Made by a program: the position numbers and the translations under genes. The notes below the pieces were generated by a model. It had not been told where the DNA came from. It saw only the letters and a list, made by a program, of their open reading frames with translations, and did not search any database. From Gammaproteobacteria bacterium (GTDB lineage: Bacteria > Pseudomonadota > Gammaproteobacteria > UBA1113), in contig JAIELR010000038.1 of assembly GCA_019752835.1 (NCBI GenBank), positions 1-27,014 of the forward strand: DNA of 27,014 nt, written 5' to 3'. Positions 16,027-22,390 of this stretch are shown here, one piece after another; position 1 is the first letter of the stretch; the number at the start of each line of letters is the position of its first letter.

Positions 16027-18195
16027 ATGATAGATACTATTTTAGAACACTTAAATCCTGAGCAATATGCCGCCGTCACAGCCCCAAAAGGGCACGTGCT
16101 TGTGCTTGCGGGCGCCGGTAGTGGTAAAACGCGCGTATTGGTGCATCGTATTGCTTGGCTATTGACAGAGCAGTGTGAATCACCGCATTCAATTCTCGCG
16201 GTTACTTTTACCAATAAAGCCGCGGCTGAAATGCGTCATCGTCTTGAAGACTTGGTCGGGGCGTCGGGCCAACGCATGTGGCTGGGAACATTTCATAGTC
16301 TAGCGCATCGTATGCTCCGCCTGCACTGGCGTGACGCAGGTCTAGCCGAAAATTTTCAGATATTAGATAGTGAAGATCAATTACGATTGATCCGGCGAGT
16401 GATGAAAGAACTGAACATCGATGAAAAACAATCTCCTGCAAAACAGGCCCAATGGTATATCAGTAATAAAAAAGAAGAAGGCTTGCGACCTCATCATATA
16501 GAACACTATGGTGATCCATCGACACGAACACTGTTAATGATCTATCAGGCTTATGATGCTATTTGCCAACAAAATAGTTTAGTTGATTTTACCGAGCTGC
16601 TTTTACGCTGTCATGAGCTGCTTCTTGGACAGCCAGAAATCCTTGCGCATTATCAACAACGCTTCAATTATATATTGGTGGATGAGTTTCAGGATACTAA
16701 TTCATTACAATATGCTTGGTTGCGACTTTTGGCGGGTGACAATGCCTGGGTCATGGTGGTGGGTGATGATGATCAGTCTATTTATGGCTGGCGCGGTGCG
16801 AAAGTTGAAAATATTAAGCAGTTTTGCGATAACTTCACGGATACGACGATCATCCGCCTGGAACAAAATTATCGCTCGACCAAAATTATTTTGGATGCGG
16901 CCAATCATATCATTAATAATAATAAAGGCCGTTTAGGGAAAAATTTGTGGACCGAACTCGTCGAGGGTGAACCGATCAGTGTTTATAATGCCTACAATGA
17001 GGTGGATGAGGCACGTTTTATTACAGCGCGTATACAACAGGCGATTGAACGTGGATTTTCTCCCACCGATATAGCTCTTTTGTATCGATCTAATGTTCAG
17101 TCGCGTACTCTTGAAGAAGCTTTGTTGCAAGCCGGTATTGCTTACCGTATTTATGGTGGCTTACGTTTTTATGATCGTGCTGAAATTAAAGATGCCTTAG
17201 CCTATTTACGTTTAGTGTATAATTCGCGCGATGATCAAGCCTTTGAACGAGCCGTGCAAACACCGCCGCGCGGTATCGGCGATAAAACGATGGAATTAAT
17301 TCGTGAAACGGCTCGCGCGGGACAAATTTCATTATGGCAAGCAACCAAAGAGTTGCTCGAAACAAGCCAAATGACCAGTCGTGCCTCTAATGCCGTAGCG
17401 CAATTTTATACTTTAATTTCTGATATGCAAACAGACGCCGCTCCACTTGATTTGCACGCTATGCTCGATATGGTGATTACCCGCAGCGGATTGATTCCTC
17501 ACTTTCAACAAGAACGAGGGGAAAAGGGGCAGGCACGGATTGAAAACTTATCGGAATTAATAGATGCCGCTCGTTTGTTTGCTTATGATGCTGACGATGA
17601 ATTTCCCGTCATGGCAGCTTTCTTGGCACATGCGGCACTTGAGTCCGGTGAGCGACAATCGGCCGGTGATGATGCAGTTCAATTGATGACCCTGCACTCA
17701 GCCAAAGGCCTAGAGTTTCCCATTGTTTTTATGTGTGGAATGGAAGAAGGTCTCTTTCCCCACTATATGTGCTTGAACGATCCCAAGCAACTCGAAGAAG
17801 AACGGCGTTTATGCTATGTCGGTATGACACGCGCACGCAAAAAATTGTACCTGACCTACGCCGAAAGTCGTCGCTTGCACGGCAATGAAACCCGAAATCG
17901 TCCCTCACGTTTTTTGAAAGAATTACCTCCCGATTGTTATGAAGAAGTTCGCTTGCGCTCGCAAACGATTAAAACCGTCAGCCCCTTAAAACAATTAGCA
18001 GCACAATCGCAAGAAGAAAATAGAGAAGGATTAATGCTCGGACAGCGCGTTTATCACCAGCTCTTTGGTGAAGGCGTTATTCTCGATTTTGAAGGGGATG
18101 GTGCCCATAAACGCGTGCAAGTTCGCTTCGATAAAGTCGGCACCAAGTGGCTGGTTGCGTCGTTTGCTAAGTTGGTGCCGGTGTATGTATCGTAG
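16027..18195 (+). CDS. uvrD: DNA helicase II (UvrD)
   Basis: A superfamily 1A 3'-5' DNA helicase of 722 residues, the usual UvrD length, acting in nucleotide-excision and mismatch repair. The Walker A motif is GAGSGKT (residues 29-35), motif Ia VTFTNKAAAEMR, motif II LVDEFQDTN (about 217-225), motif III GDDDQSIYGWRGA, motif IV RLEQNYRS, motif V TLHSAKGLEFP and motif VI YVGMTRARKKL. The C-terminal tail with GQRVYHQLFGEGVI and TKWLVASFAKL is the Tudor-like end typical of UvrD and absent from Rep. ATG 16027 (MIDTILEHLNPEQ) fits the family start; the frame is open 18 codons further up without support. The ribosome site is weak. A REP-like unit lies about 12 nt behind the stop. Confidence 0.97.
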   Translation: MIDTILEHLNPEQYAAVTAPKGHVLVLAGAGSGKTRVLVHRIAWLLTEQCESPHSILAVTFTNKAAAEMRHRLEDLVGASGQRMWLGTFHSLAHRMLRLHWRDAGLAENFQILDSEDQLRLIRRVMKELNIDEKQSPAKQAQWYISNKKEEGLRPHHIEHYGDPSTRTLLMIYQAYDAICQQNSLVDFTELLLRCHELLLGQPEILAHYQQRFNYILVDEFQDTNSLQYAWLRLLAGDNAWVMVVGDDDQSIYGWRGAKVENIKQFCDNFTDTTIIRLEQNYRSTKIILDAANHIINNNKGRLGKNLWTELVEGEPISVYNAYNEVDEARFITARIQQAIERGFSPTDIALLYRSNVQSRTLEEALLQAGIAYRIYGGLRFYDRAEIKDALAYLRLVYNSRDDQAFERAVQTPPRGIGDKTMELIRETARAGQISLWQATKELLETSQMTSRASNAVAQFYTLISDMQTDAAPLDLHAMLDMVITRSGLIPHFQQERGEKGQARIENLSELIDAARLFAYDADDEFPVMAAFLAHAALESGERQSAGDDAVQLMTLHSAKGLEFPIVFMCGMEEGLFPHYMCLNDPKQLEEERRLCYVGMTRARKKLYLTYAESRRLHGNETRNRPSRFLKELPPDCYEEVRLRSQTIKTVSPLKQLAAQSQEENREGLMLGQRVYHQLFGEGVILDFEGDGAHKRVQVRFDKVGTKWLVASFAKLVPVYVS

Positions 18196-18206
18196 CCCTC
18201 TCTGAT

Positions 18207-18237
18207 GTAGCCTGGATAGAGCGCAGCGGAATCCGGG
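18207..18237 (+). repeat. REP-like palindrome behind uvrD
   Basis: GTAGCCTGGATAGAGCGCAG followed by CGGAATCCGGG. CCTGGAT pairs with ATCCGGG with one G-T. It is the same family and the same orientation relative to the upstream gene as 12390-12423, and lies about 12 nt after the stop codon. It may serve as a terminator or an mRNA 3'-end stabiliser. Confidence 0.75.
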
Positions 18238-18293
18238 GAAAGAGCTCCGTAGCTATGAGGTCAGATTTTTGTTTTATATTTGACCACAATGGC

Positions 18294-18366
18294 GTCATTC
18301 CGTACGAAAGTCGCGATCGAAAGCGAGAAGAGCACTCAGCTTCATACGACTTGAGATACGGAATCC
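18294..18366 (+). repeat. 73-bp palindromic unit, copy 1
   Basis: Nested stems: ATTCCGTA (18297-18304) with TACGGAAT (18357-18364), and AAGTCG (18308-18313) with CGACTT (18347-18352). It starts GTCATTCCGT and ends ACGGAATCC. Copy 2 lies in inverse orientation at 18465-18537. Confidence 0.8.
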
Positions 18367-18464
18367 AAATCGGAGATCTTAAAAAAATTAAGCGCAGTCT
18401 CTGAAAATTCAATATTTACAGTGTTTTCAAGAGATTCATTTGTTTTTTTTCACAATTTCCATTT

Positions 18465-18537
18465 AGATTCCGTGTCTCACGCCGTATTCATTTCAGTGCT
18501 TTTATCGCCACCTTACGCGGCGTTCGCACGGAATGAC
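18465..18537 (-). repeat. 73-bp palindromic unit, copy 2 (inverted)
   Basis: On the minus strand it starts GTCATTCCGTGCGAACGCCG and ends ACACGGAATC. Stems are ATTCCGTG with CACGGAAT and ACGCCG with CGGCGT. Compared with copy 1, three stem positions differ on both sides so that pairing is kept. Length is the same, 73 bp. Confidence 0.8.
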
Positions 18538-18617
18538 CCCGATATTTTTCGTACGTCCCTCTAATCATAAAAATCTCTGCAAAGGTTAACTCGGGGGCTA
18601 AGGAAAATAAATTTCTA

Positions 18618-18694
18618 CTAAACAGACGTACAAGTGCGAATTCATAGATATGCATTATTATGCTATACTGCATAATAATATGAAGTCTGTTTAG
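18618..18694. repeat. 77-bp AT-rich palindromic element
   Basis: Terminal arms CTAAACAGAC (18618-18627) and GTCTGTTTAG (18685-18694) are perfectly inverted over 10 bp. Inside, ATTATTATGC (18654-18663) pairs perfectly with GCATAATAAT (18670-18679) around TATACT. The shape is that of a very small MITE-like element or cruciform. Confidence 0.65.
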
Positions 18695-18910
18695 GGCAGT
18701 ACTGATGTCTGCGGGAGCAGTGGCTATGGGGTGTTCGACTTTATTAATGATTCTGTTTCTTATAAGCCTTATTATTAAGGTAGGGAGTACTAGACAGATA
18801 CCCGATGAAATTTTAATAAAAATAAGTGTCGGCATCCTGAGCTCATTGCTGCCCTAAGCAGATTTGGGAGTGAAGGTAGGTGGGCATTGGCTATTCTGAT
18901 CGAAAATATT

Positions 18911-18949
18911 TTACTTTAAAACATTGGTATCTAGAATAACTCGTTTCAT
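18911..18949 (-). pseudogene. Truncated PIN-domain (VapC-like) toxin start
   Basis: An ATG overlapping the antitoxin stop by 4 nt (ATGA) opens MKRVILDTNVLK and then meets TAA. The V-I-L-D-T-N-V sequence is the canonical first strand of PIN-domain ribonuclease toxins, with the first catalytic aspartate. Nothing recognisable continues in any frame downstream, where the palindromic repeats begin, so the toxin was lost and only its first 12 codons remain. Confidence 0.7.
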
Positions 18950-19206
18950 TTTTTACGTGCTTCGTCTATTGCATCGGCTAAAGCTGTTTTTGTAAGGCCT
19001 GCTTCATGCGCCGCTTTATGGGCTTTATCAATTAAAACAGTAAAATTTTTAATGCGTGGCTTTGAAATTACTTTCAGGATTAGAACATCTTTTTCGGCCA
19101 CAACAATAAACTGATCACCTGTATGTAATCCCATTTGTGTGCGGATCTCATCAGGTATTACAACTTGGCCTTTGGATGATAGTTTCGTGGTTGATAGTGT
19201 ATTCAT
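18946..19206 (-). CDS. AbrB/SpoVT-type antitoxin, partner of a lost PIN toxin
   Basis: An 86-residue protein with an N-terminal swapped-hairpin DNA-binding domain: TTKLSSKGQVVIPDEIRTQM (residues 5-24) and GDQFIVV are hallmark AbrB-like sequence. The C-terminal half is helical and charged, suitable for toxin binding. I chose ATG 19206, which has GAGGGGGA just upstream; the frame is open 18 codons further up. The next gene started with a 4-nt overlap and encoded a PIN toxin, now cut to 12 codons, so this antitoxin is orphaned. It probably represses its own promoter. Confidence 0.88.
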   Translation of the reverse strand: MNTLSTTKLSSKGQVVIPDEIRTQMGLHTGDQFIVVAEKDVLILKVISKPRIKNFTVLIDKAHKAAHEAGLTKTALADAIDEARKK

Positions 19207-19288
19207 GATTCCCCCTCGTCTTACTAGTAAGATTGTAGACGATGGCGATATAATAAGCAAGAAGTATAAATCTTAGAAGGCTTGTCTA

Positions 19289-19543
19289 TTAGTTATGCCC
19301 CTGCATCAAAGAATTGACAGAAATATCTTCATCAATATCTGGCCAATGCACCCCGGTACCATGGCCTATTAAACGCCAGTTATTACGTTCAACTTCATTC
19401 GCATCTCTTAATCGTGGAAACCATTCTAAAGGGGCTGAAATTTCTCTACCGTTAGCGAGAACAAAATGTAGTGATGTAGGCGTAAGGCTCATATCAATGG
19501 CGTGATTGTTAACTTGTCTGTTTATATCAGATATTGATTTCAT
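19289..19543 (-). CDS. DUF2442 protein
   Basis: An 84-residue protein with the DUF2442 pattern: a strand pair LHFVLANGREISAPLEWFPR (residues 26-45), then NWRLIGHGTGVHWPDIDEDI (54-74 region) and a short tail ISVNSLMQG. Members often sit next to DUF4160 genes in toxin-antitoxin-like pairs; no DUF4160 is present here. Instead it overlaps by 4 nt an upstream small gene with a possible ribbon-helix-helix fold, so the two are translationally coupled. The biochemical role is unknown. Confidence 0.85.
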   Translation of the reverse strand: MKSISDINRQVNNHAIDMSLTPTSLHFVLANGREISAPLEWFPRLRDANEVERNNWRLIGHGTGVHWPDIDEDISVNSLMQGHN

Positions 19544-19770
19544 TTTTGATCACTTAACCCAGAAATCAATATTTCTCGCTGTCGTCCATCCTTACTTTTA
19601 ATAATAATTCGCTCGCCTCGTTCAACGGCATTAATAAGTAAAACACTTATTTCAATTGCTCGCCTAATAGTATCTGAAAAGCTTGGGGCATGGACTTTTG
19701 CTTGTAACCGCAAAACTTGCTCCCTTGTCTGTTCCTTCATTCGTACTTGAACAATTTCGATTCCACTCAT
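19540..19770 (-). CDS. Small RHH-like regulator/antitoxin candidate
   Basis: A 76-residue protein. IEIVQVRMKEQTREQVLRLQ, then SFSDTIRRAIEISVLLINAV, has the strand-helix-helix pattern of ribbon-helix-helix DNA-binding proteins; the C-terminus (RIIIKSKDGRQREILI) looks like a separate strand pair. This assignment comes from pattern only. I chose ATG 19770 with GAGG upstream; a GTG six codons earlier is also open. It overlaps the DUF2442 gene by 4 nt and lies behind a good promoter. Confidence 0.6.
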   Translation of the reverse strand: MSGIEIVQVRMKEQTREQVLRLQAKVHAPSFSDTIRRAIEISVLLINAVERGERIIIKSKDGRQREILISGLSDQK

Positions 19771-19801
19771 TTTTTTAACCTCATCCACGCCCTGTATTTG
19801 C

Positions 19802-19829
19802 AGTATACCAATAGTGCATAAAAAAACAA
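19802..19829 (-). promoter_or_regulatory. Predicted promoter of the RHH-DUF2442 pair
   Basis: On the minus strand TTGTTT (19829-19824) and TATACT (19807-19802) are separated by 16 nt. The -10 overlaps the palindrome GTATAC, a possible autoregulatory operator. It is back-to-back with the promoter at 19855-19883. Confidence 0.5.
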
Positions 19830-19854
19830 ATACAATTCGATTTTAACGAACCTT

Positions 19855-19883
19855 TTGTTAAATTAATATATCGAGGATATACT
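19855..19883 (+). promoter_or_regulatory. Predicted sigma70 promoter of the M20-astA operon
   Basis: TTGTTA (19855-19860) and TATACT (19878-19883) are separated by exactly 17 nt. Transcription would start near 19890, leaving a short leader with GAAGGA before ATG 19908. This also argues against the upstream ATG 19893, which would be almost leaderless. Confidence 0.7.
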
Positions 19884-19907
19884 CATCTCTGAATGAAGGA
19901 ATTACCC

Positions 19908-21107
19908 ATGGATATGTATAAAACCCTTTCACATTGGCTTAAACAACAGCAAACTCCAATGACTGAACAGCTTCTTGCCTGGTCACAAATAAATTCTGGC
20001 ACATTTCACCTCGCGGGTTTAAATCGCATGGCTGATGCTTTGGTCGAGGCTTTTTCTCCCCTGAATGCCAAATTTGACCGTATTGCACTTTCCCCTTACG
20101 AAAGTATCGATGATGCAGGACACACTATCAGTAAACCATTGGGCTCGGCCTTGTCTTTTGTCAAATGGCCTGATGCACCTATTCAAGTTTTGCTTTGCGG
20201 CCATATGGATACAGTTTTTGGGGAATCCAGCGCATTTCAAACCTATCAATTTATCGATGATAATACCCTCAATGGCCCTGGTGTGACCGATATGAAGGGT
20301 GGTTTACTGATCATGCTTTATGCCTTGCAAGCTGTAGAACAATTTGCTGACCCTGGTGCTATCGGCTGGCGAGTATTAATCAATTCAGACGAAGAAATTG
20401 GCTCACCTGGTTCGGCACCGTTATTCAAGACATTTGCTCCCAGTTATCACTACGGCCTTGTTTTTGAACCTGCACTCACGCCCGATGGCGTATTTGCTGG
20501 TCGACGCAAAGGCAGTGGCAACTTTAGCTTGATAGTGCGTGGTGTTTCAGCGCATGTGGGGCGTGCTTTTGATGAAGGACGCAATGCTATTGTTGCCCTC
20601 GCGCATTTGATGCAAGCACTTGATGCTCTCAATGGGCAGCGTGAAGCGGTGACGATTAATATCGGTTATTGTCATGGTGGTGGTGTGTTAAATAGCGTAC
20701 CTGATTTAGCCATTGGTAAATTAAATGTCCGAACTTTTTATCTTGAAGATGCCGCATGGTTTTATCAGCAACTGGAACAACTCATTGAAACTATTTCCAA
20801 ACAATTTAACGTGCAGGTAGAATGGCAGGGGGGCTTTGGGCGCCCACCTAAATTAATGGATGAAAAACACATGGCTTTTTATCAGCGCTTAGCCAAAGTA
20901 TCAAACGATATGGGTTTATCTGCAAGCTGGCAAGCAACAGGGGGTTGTTGTGATGGAAATAATCTTGCGTCACTGGGTTTACCCACGATAGATACCTTGG
21001 GTGCACGTGGCGGCGCCATTCATACGGATAAAGAATTTATTTTGCTGGATAGTTTAGCCGAGCGCGCTGAATTAACAGCGCGCTTATTGATAGAGATTGC
21101 GCAATGA
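19908..21107 (+). CDS. M20-family metallopeptidase (carboxypeptidase G2-like)
   Basis: A 399-residue dizinc amidohydrolase/peptidase of the M20 group that includes CPG2, ArgE and DapE. Metal-site motifs appear in order: GHMDTVFG (His ligand), GPGVTDMKGG (bridging Asp), INSDEEIGSPGS (catalytic Glu-Glu), VFEPA (ligand Glu) and the late GGAIHTDKEF (ligand His). The dimerisation lid with RGVSAHVGRAFDEGRNA lies between them. The substrate is probably an N-acylated amino acid or a peptide, not defined by sequence. ATG 19908 is preceded by GAAGGA and a strong promoter. It overlaps astA by 4 nt, suggesting a shared pathway. Confidence 0.9.
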   Translation: MDMYKTLSHWLKQQQTPMTEQLLAWSQINSGTFHLAGLNRMADALVEAFSPLNAKFDRIALSPYESIDDAGHTISKPLGSALSFVKWPDAPIQVLLCGHMDTVFGESSAFQTYQFIDDNTLNGPGVTDMKGGLLIMLYALQAVEQFADPGAIGWRVLINSDEEIGSPGSAPLFKTFAPSYHYGLVFEPALTPDGVFAGRRKGSGNFSLIVRGVSAHVGRAFDEGRNAIVALAHLMQALDALNGQREAVTINIGYCHGGGVLNSVPDLAIGKLNVRTFYLEDAAWFYQQLEQLIETISKQFNVQVEWQGGFGRPPKLMDEKHMAFYQRLAKVSNDMGLSASWQATGGCCDGNNLASLGLPTIDTLGARGGAIHTDKEFILLDSLAERAELTARLLIEIAQ

Positions 21108-22123
21108 TAGTACGCATGGCCAATGAACATGATATACCAGCAATTGCACATTTTGCAGAATTATTGCATGGAAAGTTAAATAGTCTGCCTATGGACAAGG
21201 CTGTGATCGCCCATAAAATAAAGCGCTCTTGTGTGAGTCTTACTAAAAAAATTGTATCGCCGGGTAGTGAGCTTTATTTTTTTGTGCTAGAAAATTTAGC
21301 GACAAAACACGTAGTTGGCTGTGCCGCTATTGAGGCCTGTGTGGGATTAACTCAACCCTTTTATACCTATCGTATTTCTCAACTTGAGCATATTTCACCG
21401 ACGTTGAATTATCGTCAAACCGTTAAATTATTAGAATTAAATACGGATCTTAATAAAACAACAGAGTTATGTTCCTTATATTTGTTACCTGATTACCGGG
21501 AAAAAAATAATGGAAAATTATTATCACTGTCACGTTTATTATTTATGACGAATTTTCCAGAACGCTTTACTGATCGTGTTTTTGCCGATATACGTGGCTT
21601 TTCAATTAAAAAACATCAACCATCTTTTTGGCAGCATGTTATCAAGCACTTTATGCCTTTTGATTTCGCTGAAGCAGATAAATTAACGGGTCTTGAGCAA
21701 CGTCAATTTATCAGTGATTTGATGCCAAAATTTCCGTTGTATATTGATTTATTACCTACGGATGCGCAAGCAGTAATAGGACGTCCTCATCCTAAAGCGA
21801 TGCCCGCTAAAAAAATGCTTGAAGATGAAGGTTTCCATTCACACGATTATGTAAATATCTTTGATGCGGGCCCTACCTTAACCGCTTTCAGGAACAATAT
21901 TAAAACGATTAATGAAGTGCGTTTAGTTAAAATAAAAAAAGTGGATGCTACATTAAACAACGATATGAAACATTATTTACTCGCCACAACGACACTGGAT
22001 TTTCGCGCTACAGTAGATAATGCAATTATCGAGGAAAATGAACATATTATTATTACGCCAAGAACAGCCGATGCATTGAAGGTTGGCGTTAATGATTGCC
22101 TGTTATACCGGACTATGAATTAA
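21104..22123 (+). CDS. astA: Arginine N-succinyltransferase (AstA-like)
   Basis: A 339-residue GNAT-fold enzyme, the normal AstA length, expected to succinylate arginine with succinyl-CoA as the first step of the AST catabolic pathway. Family blocks are visible: IEACVGLTQPFYTYR, ELCSLYLLPDYREKNNGKLLS, DRVFADIRGF, SFWQHVIKHFMPFDFAEAD, QRQFISDLMPKFPLY, AVIGRPHPKAMPAKKMLEDEGF and VNIFDAGPTL. None of astB, astC, astD or astE is in view; instead the ATG overlaps the M20 peptidase stop by 4 nt. A non-arginine substrate is possible given this unusual partner. Confidence 0.9.
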   Translation: MIVRMANEHDIPAIAHFAELLHGKLNSLPMDKAVIAHKIKRSCVSLTKKIVSPGSELYFFVLENLATKHVVGCAAIEACVGLTQPFYTYRISQLEHISPTLNYRQTVKLLELNTDLNKTTELCSLYLLPDYREKNNGKLLSLSRLLFMTNFPERFTDRVFADIRGFSIKKHQPSFWQHVIKHFMPFDFAEADKLTGLEQRQFISDLMPKFPLYIDLLPTDAQAVIGRPHPKAMPAKKMLEDEGFHSHDYVNIFDAGPTLTAFRNNIKTINEVRLVKIKKVDATLNNDMKHYLLATTTLDFRATVDNAIIEENEHIIITPRTADALKVGVNDCLLYRTMN

Positions 22124-22156
22124 TAGTTTTTTATACTCTGCGCACTTCAAGGTCAG

Positions 22157-22301
22157 CCCCCGTGCCAATCCAAACGCGGGCAACCACGGGGGGATTGCCC
22201 CTACGTCAACAGCGCCTAGCCGAAAAATTGGCAGGAAAGCCAATTTTGACGGCTGCAAGTCGCCCCGAAGGGGCGAGGGCCATGGATGGCCCGAGTCAAA
22301 A
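22157..22301. repeat. Multi-hairpin repeat block before the phosphatase gene
   Basis: Four stems in series: CCCCCGTG (22157-22164) with CACGGGGG (22185-22192); AGCCG plus AAAATTGGC with GCCAATTTT plus CGGCT (22218-22254); CGCCCC with GGGGCG (22261-22275, 3-nt loop); and GGGCCAT with ATGGCCC (22277-22292). TTTTGAC (22244-22250) can pair instead with GTCAAAA (22295-22301), enclosing the last two stems. It lies between astA and the next promoter. It resembles dispersed proteobacterial repeats but could be a structured RNA. Confidence 0.65.
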
Positions 22302-22311
22302 CTGAATTGCT

Positions 22312-22339
22312 TTGAGTATATAAAAAAATAGCGTAAAAT
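22312..22339 (+). promoter_or_regulatory. Candidate promoter of the PPP phosphatase gene
   Basis: TTGAGT (22312-22317) and TAAAAT (22334-22339) are separated by 16 nt, right behind the hairpin block. The leader would be about 45 nt, ending with AGGGGA before ATG 22391. I saw no PmrA-like box (paired CTTAA repeats) of the kind known before some Legionella and Coxiella effector genes. Confidence 0.4.
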
Positions 22340-22390
22340 ATATACTAACTAAAAATCCCAAGAATAACACCTCAAGCAGGGGAAAATATC

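Larger units (their letters stand above)
18196..18945. other. Repeat-rich intergenic region
   Basis: 750 nt without a convincing intact gene. From left to right it holds a REP-like unit, a GGTCA/TGACC hairpin (18259-18285), two inverted 73-bp palindromic units (18294-18366 and 18465-18537) separated by about 98 AT-rich bases, a 77-bp AT palindrome (18618-18694), and the start of a truncated PIN gene at the right edge. A minus-strand reading frame at 18488-18835 overlaps the palindromes and has no recognisable family. Confidence 0.6.

Noticed and set aside
16583..16936. 117-residue frame inside uvrD
   Set aside because: Lies fully inside the uvrD helicase motifs in another frame; shadow.
18488..18835. 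115-residue minus-strand frame in the repeat region
   Set aside because: Overlaps the 73-bp and 77-bp palindromes, has no ribosome site or recognisable family; most likely formed by repeats.
18196..18945. CRISPR array
   Set aside because: Repeats are palindromic units of differing sequence in opposite orientation, without regular direct repeats and spacers.
22096..22305. 69-residue plus-strand frame across the end of astA
   Set aside because: Made largely from the hairpin block; Pro/Arg/Ala-rich without family support.
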